Notes under the pieces: generated by a model | What the model saw: the letters and a program-made list of their open reading frames with translations, nothing else | The model's database searches: none | Told to the model about the DNA's origin: nothing | Translations under genes and position numbers: made by a program | Shown here: positions 44,398 through 47,677 of the stretch, piece by piece | Position numbering within the stretch: position 1 is the first letter of the stretch | How the letters are laid out: each line of letters begins with the position of its first letter | Source: an uncultured Brachyspira sp. | GTDB taxonomy: Bacteria; Spirochaetota; Brachyspiria; Brachyspirales; Brachyspiraceae | Length of the DNA: 47,677 nt | NCBI GenBank assembly: GCA_934725655.1 | Contig: CAKVCJ010000002.1 | Location: 1 to 47,677 of the forward strand | Reading direction: 5' to 3'

Positions 44398-44895
44398 ATG
44401 ACACATGAAGAAAGAGATATATTGAAATTAAGCGAAGAGCAGGCAAATCTTCTTGACGGCAATGTTATGGATGCCTTTTATACGAAAGTGCAAAAAATGA
44501 TAAAGGCAGGTGCGGGTGCATTTAACGAAGACGACATTATAGTTTATATGCTCGCTAAAAAATATATTTTACATGAGAATAAGAATATTGATAAAAATAC
44601 AATGTCGGAAGAAATACAGGACTTATCGGAAGATGTAAAGAAGAGTTTTAACGAAGTCTATAAAGAGTATAAAGATATAAAGCATAAATATAGCAAAATG
44701 ACTAATTCTATAGATAAAGCGGATGTTGTAGAAGCTCATAAAAGAATGTCGGATGGTTTACATAACATTTTGGATTATATAGAGGATTTATTCAGAGACT
44801 TATATAGCTGTAGCGAATGCGAAGAAGAGAGAAACGAGTTGAGAAAATCAATAAAAAATCTTGCATTAGAATATAAGATAATAAATAAAGAATAA
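44398..44895 (+). CDS. Helical hypothetical protein, last rightward gene
   Basis: 165 residues, nearly all helices with coiled-coil pattern and a CSECEEERNEL motif near the end. It closes the rightward genes before the convergent integrase. No family recognised. Confidence 0.6.
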   Translation: MTHEERDILKLSEEQANLLDGNVMDAFYTKVQKMIKAGAGAFNEDDIIVYMLAKKYILHENKNIDKNTMSEEIQDLSEDVKKSFNEVYKEYKDIKHKYSKMTNSIDKADVVEAHKRMSDGLHNILDYIEDLFRDLYSCSECEEERNELRKSIKNLALEYKIINKE

Positions 44896-44903
44896 ATAAA
44901 CTA

Positions 44904-44966
44904 TTGACTGTAAACCTTTTATAAGTTATAATATAGTCGATTAAAAGGTTTACAGTTAGTAAAAGT
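44904..44966. terminator. Inverted repeat between convergent genes, with embedded promoter
   Basis: A perfect 15-bp inverted repeat (44907-44921 and 44942-44956) is followed on the plus strand by GTTTTTTTT (44965 on), so it should terminate rightward transcripts and perhaps leftward ones from int. Inside it lies a clean rightward promoter: TTGACT (44904-44909), 17 bases, TATAAT (44927-44932). Confidence 0.65.
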
Positions 44967-45020
44967 TTTTTTTAATTCTCATAGCCTCTTGGGTTGTTGC
45001 CAGCATCCGCAGAGGCTTTT
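44939..45020 (+). ncRNA. Possible small RNA antisense to the 3' end of int
   Basis: Starting from the promoter at 44904-44932, transcription would run about 80 bases to a second hairpin AGCCTCT (44983-44989) / AGAGGCT (45011-45017) followed by TTTTTT. The product overlaps the last codons of the integrase on the other strand. The first hairpin and its T-run at 44957-44972 could also end it earlier. Confidence 0.35.
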
Positions 45021-46144
45021 TTTATTATATCGATTATTTTATGCATATTATTCTTTATATATTCAGACAATACTTCGTCCGATATTTCATTTGAAATAGG
45101 CTTTTTTTCTTCAATTAATTTTTGTTTTCTAATTGAAAAAGACGGATGCCGTTTTACCGCTCGTATCATTTCTTTATTTTGTAAGTCTAAATAATGTTTA
45201 TTAGTAGTATCAACGCTTTTATGTCCGATTATTCTACTTACCATCGTCAAATCTATTCCGCTATCGTATAAGTCTGAAACATAACCTGCTCGGAGTTGAT
45301 GTAAATGAAACTTTATGCCGTATTTTTTTTGAAATCTTTCGGGAATTCTATCCATAATACTTTCGCTTGCATTTTCGCCGTTCGCATTAATAAAAAAACT
45401 GTCCGCACTTCTATTTGCATATTTTTCGCGTTCGTCAAGGTAAAGTTTAATATATTTCATAGCGATAGGCGGAATTAATACAATTCGGTATTCTTCCGTT
45501 TTTGATTGAAATAGTTTTATTTTATGCTCTTCAATATTAATTATAGAATAAGCATCATTAGTATTTTTTAATTTCAGGTTTGTCAATTCATTTTTTCTTG
45601 CTCCCGTTATTGAGTAGAGAAGAAAAGCTATTAAATCTCTTCGTTCAATAAACTTTTTTGTCTTATGATAATTTTCTTTGAATAAAGTAATAACATCTCT
45701 AAAGAGAAAAGCATCGGGGGTTTTATGCATTCTTTTCGGAAGTTTAATATTGAATATACTTAAATCTAATTTTTTTGTAGTAGTATCGTTTAAGAAATTA
45801 TAATATTTTCTTAATGCCGATGCGCATGAATTAAGCGCGCTACTCCCTCTTTTATATTTTTTAAGCAATTCCCCAAACGCTCTTTTAACATCTGCTTTCG
45901 ATATATCTTTTATTTGTTTTGATTTTATAAAATCAATTCCAAAAAAATTTTTGAGCCAAAATACATCCATTTTTAACGAACGCATTTTATTAGATATAGC
46001 ATAATAATTAATATATTCTTTTTCTTTTAACATAAACAAGTCTCCGCTTTTAAAATCTTCTGGCAAATGAAAATCAAACAACAGAGAATTATTTATATTA
46101 TCATTATCGGAAAGTAAATAATTAAAGTTTAATACAGAAATCAT
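44972..46144 (-). CDS. int: Tyrosine-family integrase
   Basis: 390 residues with AGAGAGGA upstream. An N-terminal part for arm or core binding, then the catalytic domain: Arg183 (TGARKNEL), His282-x-x-Arg285 (HQLRAGY), His308 (IGHKSVDTT) and Tyr318 (NKHYLDL). All catalytic residues are present. It adjoins attR and must have inserted the phage at TTAGAT inside the CRISPR repeat. It is read in the same direction as the CRISPR transcript. Confidence 0.93.
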   Translation of the reverse strand: MISVLNFNYLLSDNDNINNSLLFDFHLPEDFKSGDLFMLKEKEYINYYAISNKMRSLKMDVFWLKNFFGIDFIKSKQIKDISKADVKRAFGELLKKYKRGSSALNSCASALRKYYNFLNDTTTKKLDLSIFNIKLPKRMHKTPDAFLFRDVITLFKENYHKTKKFIERRDLIAFLLYSITGARKNELTNLKLKNTNDAYSIINIEEHKIKLFQSKTEEYRIVLIPPIAMKYIKLYLDEREKYANRSADSFFINANGENASESIMDRIPERFQKKYGIKFHLHQLRAGYVSDLYDSGIDLTMVSRIIGHKSVDTTNKHYLDLQNKEMIRAVKRHPSFSIRKQKLIEEKKPISNEISDEVLSEYIKNNMHKIIDIIKKASADAGNNPRGYEN

Positions 46145-46181
46145 AAAATAGTCCTCTCTTTTTAATATTATATTTAATTAT

Positions 46182-46210
46182 AGTATATATATTATTATTA
46201 AAAAATTCAA
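46182..46210 (-). promoter_or_regulatory. Promoter of the integrase gene
   Basis: On the minus strand TTGAAT (46210-46205), 17 bases and TATACT (46187-46182), 38 bases before the start codon. Confidence 0.55.
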
Positions 46211-46277
46211 GTTTTTTATTTAAAATATCTGTTTCAAGCTATTTTAATATTTTTATGTAGTTATGTTTACTTATTAT

Positions 46278-46371
46278 GAAATAATCAAAAAATAGATTAT
46301 ATAGTATGCTATATATATTTTTTCAAGCTAAAATATGTATTAAATGTAGTATAAACAGAGTATTTGCTACA
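46278..46371. promoter_or_regulatory. Regulatory module B, copy of 15161-15246
   Basis: It contains a 24-bp block (46331-46354) identical to 15213-15236, a TATGCTATATATA palindrome half matching module A, and a TGTAG/CTACA pair. The block ends 57 bp before the -35 box at 46411, the same distance as in module A, so the two promoters are probably bound by the same regulator. Confidence 0.7.
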
Positions 46372-46410
46372 AAAAAAGCTAATTTTTTTTATTTTTTTAA
46401 AAAAAAGCAC

Positions 46411-46491
46411 TTGACAAAATATATTTTATGATTTATAATATAATTATAAGTTAATTGAGAGATTGACTTTAAGAGAGTTCTTTAATAGATA
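46411..46491 (+). promoter_or_regulatory. Two tandem rightward promoters facing attR
   Basis: First: TTGACA (46411-46416), 17 bases, TATAAT (46434-46439). Second: TTGACT (46463-46468), 17 bases, TAGATA (46486-46491). No gene lies between them and attR. In the lysogen they fire into the CRISPR array; in circular phage DNA they would lie about 300 bases upstream of the early gene at 4481. Confidence 0.75.
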
Positions 46492-46502
46492 CGAGATTTA
46501 AA

Positions 46503-46557
46503 TTTATGCAAGTTAAACTGAAACATGCAATTTATATTAAGTTTTATGCAAGTTAAA
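46503..46557. promoter_or_regulatory. Right integrase arm-site repeats
   Basis: Two identical copies of TTTATGCAAGTTAAA (46503-46517 and 46543-46557) and a related CATGCAATTTA (46524-46534). They mirror the left-end repeats at 4325-4407. Confidence 0.6.
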
Positions 46558-46570
46558 TGCACTATCTATA

Positions 46571-46591
46571 CATTATAATTAGATTTATTAT
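46571..46591. other. attR: prophage junction inside a CRISPR repeat
   Basis: Phage sequence (CATTATAA) passes into TTAGATTTATTAT (46579-46591), the last 13 bases of the CRISPR repeat, followed by a normal 36-bp spacer. The shared crossover bases are 46579-46584. Confidence 0.92.
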
Positions 46592-47397
46592 TCTGCTCTC
46601 GTTTCATTTATTTTATTTTTTAGTAATATTTACATTCCAATATGGTTAGATTTATTATGAAGACTACTCTCTCATATGCCTAGGGGTGTTAAACAATTTA
46701 CATTCCAATATGGTTAGATTTATTATAGCTTGACTTTGTTTAGCTGATAAATACGCTTCGATATTTACATTCCAATATGGTTAGATTTATTATTAATTGA
46801 CAATCACGAACTGATAAACTATAATTTCGATTTACATTCCAATATGGTTAGATTTATTATCGATTACCAAAAATAAAAAGTATAACTTTGTATTTTATTT
46901 ACATTCCAATATGGTTAGATTTATTATAAACATTTCCTTTGGTATCCTATCGACATAAACGGAATTTACATTCCAATATGGTTAGATTTATTATATTTAA
47001 AACTTTCATAATTAAAGACCTCCATATACAAATTTACATTCCAATATGGTTAGATTTATTATCCATAAACGCCATAAATCGAAGTCTATTTTACTTCGAT
47101 TTACATTCCAATATGGTTAGATTTATTATTTTTATATTGTTCTTGCTTTAATAGTCCGCTTACTCTATTTACATTCCAATATGGTTAGATTTATTATACG
47201 ACTACATCCCAAAATTTAACTTCAAATTTTGAAATTTACATTCCAATATGGTTAGATTTATTATTCCAACTTCCTATACCGCTAGCTATCGCGCTTCCTG
47301 ATTTACATTCCAATATGGTTAGATTTATTATTCCATTTTCAATCCTTTACAAGCACTATTGCCAATATTTACATTCCAATATGGTTAGATTTATTAT
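46579..47397 (-). CRISPR. Type I-B-like CRISPR array, leader-proximal piece (12 spacers)
   Basis: A 13-bp repeat remnant and 12 complete repeats (46628 to 47397), identical to those of the left piece, with 12 spacers. It holds the newest spacers because the leader and cas2 lie to its right. Spacer 46927-46962 encodes, on the minus strand, the same 12 amino acids as left-piece spacer 3794-3829 with six synonymous changes. Confidence 0.97.
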
Positions 47398-47590
47398 CCG
47401 TTTTTTCGGCATGAAATATGAAAAGACAAAAACTTTTACATATTAAATTTAGAGTAAGTCGATATAAAAACTATATAACATTACAAAATACGAACCTATT
47501 TCAAAAAACTTGTCTGTCGATAAGCCGTAAAATATTATAGATTATACATCGACATACTTGTATTTTATATAAAATTTGAAGTTTTGTCAA
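47398..47590 (-). promoter_or_regulatory. CRISPR leader with promoter
   Basis: On the minus strand TTGACA (47590-47585), 17 bases and TAAAAT (47567-47562) start a transcript that crosses about 155 bases of AT-rich leader into the first repeat. The promoter overlaps the last codons and stop of cas2. Confidence 0.75.
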
Positions 47591-47677
47591 TATCTTCTTT
47601 AACTAAAAACTCTTTTTCAAGCCACTTTTCGTTTCTGCTTTTAAATATTATGCATGAGTCTTTATGTTCTCTTAATA
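47565..47677 (-). CDS. cas2: Cas2, C-terminal fragment
   Basis: 36 complete codons enter from the right edge and end at a TAA (47567-47565). The sequence (REHKDSCIIFKSRNEKWLEK, then a short tail ending SNFI) matches the end of type I-B Cas2 proteins, where D-S-x-I-I-(Y/F)-x-(F/S)-R precedes a last strand and an N-(F/I/L)-I ending. Cas2 with Cas1 inserts new spacers. The rest of the cas operon should lie outside the window. Confidence 0.75.
   Translation of the reverse strand, partial: LREHKDSCIIFKSRNEKWLEKEFLVKEDIDKTSNFI

Noticed and set aside
46939..47151. Open frame across the right CRISPR piece
   Set aside because: Same reason: translated repeats, no ribosome binding site.

Overview
The window is very AT-rich DNA holding a CRISPR array split in two by a complete tailed-phage prophage of about 42.3 kb. 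The host is probably a low-GC, two-membrane bacterium such as Brachyspira or Fusobacterium. This rests on base composition and on the prophage carrying a spanin-like pair (inner-membrane coiled coil plus overlapping lipoprotein), which only a diderm host needs. The genus is an inference.

Host part. Bases 880-4322 and 46579-47397 are two pieces of one array with a 31-bp repeat and mostly 36-bp spacers (51 + 12 spacers). Read on the minus strand, the repeat ends in GGAATGTAAAT, the ending of clostridial type I-B repeats. The C-terminus of cas2 enters at the right edge (47677-47565, minus). A TTGACA-17-TAAAAT promoter lies at its 3' end, and the repeat farthest from it (880-910) is degenerate. 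The leader is therefore on the right and the array is transcribed leftwards.

The junction. The prophage sits inside a CRISPR repeat. The left end stops after 24 bp of repeat (4299-4322) and the right end resumes with its last 13 bp (46579-46591), sharing TTAGAT. Short repeated integrase arm-site candidates flank both ends. The repeat was thus the attB site of the tyrosine integrase (44972-46144). One spacer in the leader-less left piece (1648-1683) matches the prophage itself at 34 of 36 bases, next to a CCT PAM. Insertion cut that spacer and 50 others off from the leader.

Prophage layout. The early rightward operon (4481-14291) holds small unknown proteins, a RecT-like annealing protein, a VRR-NUC nuclease, a replication initiator with an internal iteron array, a DNA methyltransferase and HTH proteins. 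A leftward HTH gene (14281-14769) and a 600-bp control region follow. Next comes a cluster of extremely AT-rich, partly paralogous small genes (15382-18797) ended by a strong terminator. The late region (18961-44895) encodes an IbrA/IbrB-like pair, terminase, portal, head, lysis, tail and baseplate genes, then a few small genes. The leftward integrase closes the element.

Control. Three late blocks start with the same unusual promoter, CACTATAG-N20-TATAAT. The 15.3-kb promoter and a rightward promoter beside attR (46411-46439) share a duplicated 85-95 bp upstream module at identical spacing. In the lysogen the attR promoter points out into the CRISPR array as antisense. In the circular phage it would point through attP into the early operon, so integration disconnects the early promoter from its genes.
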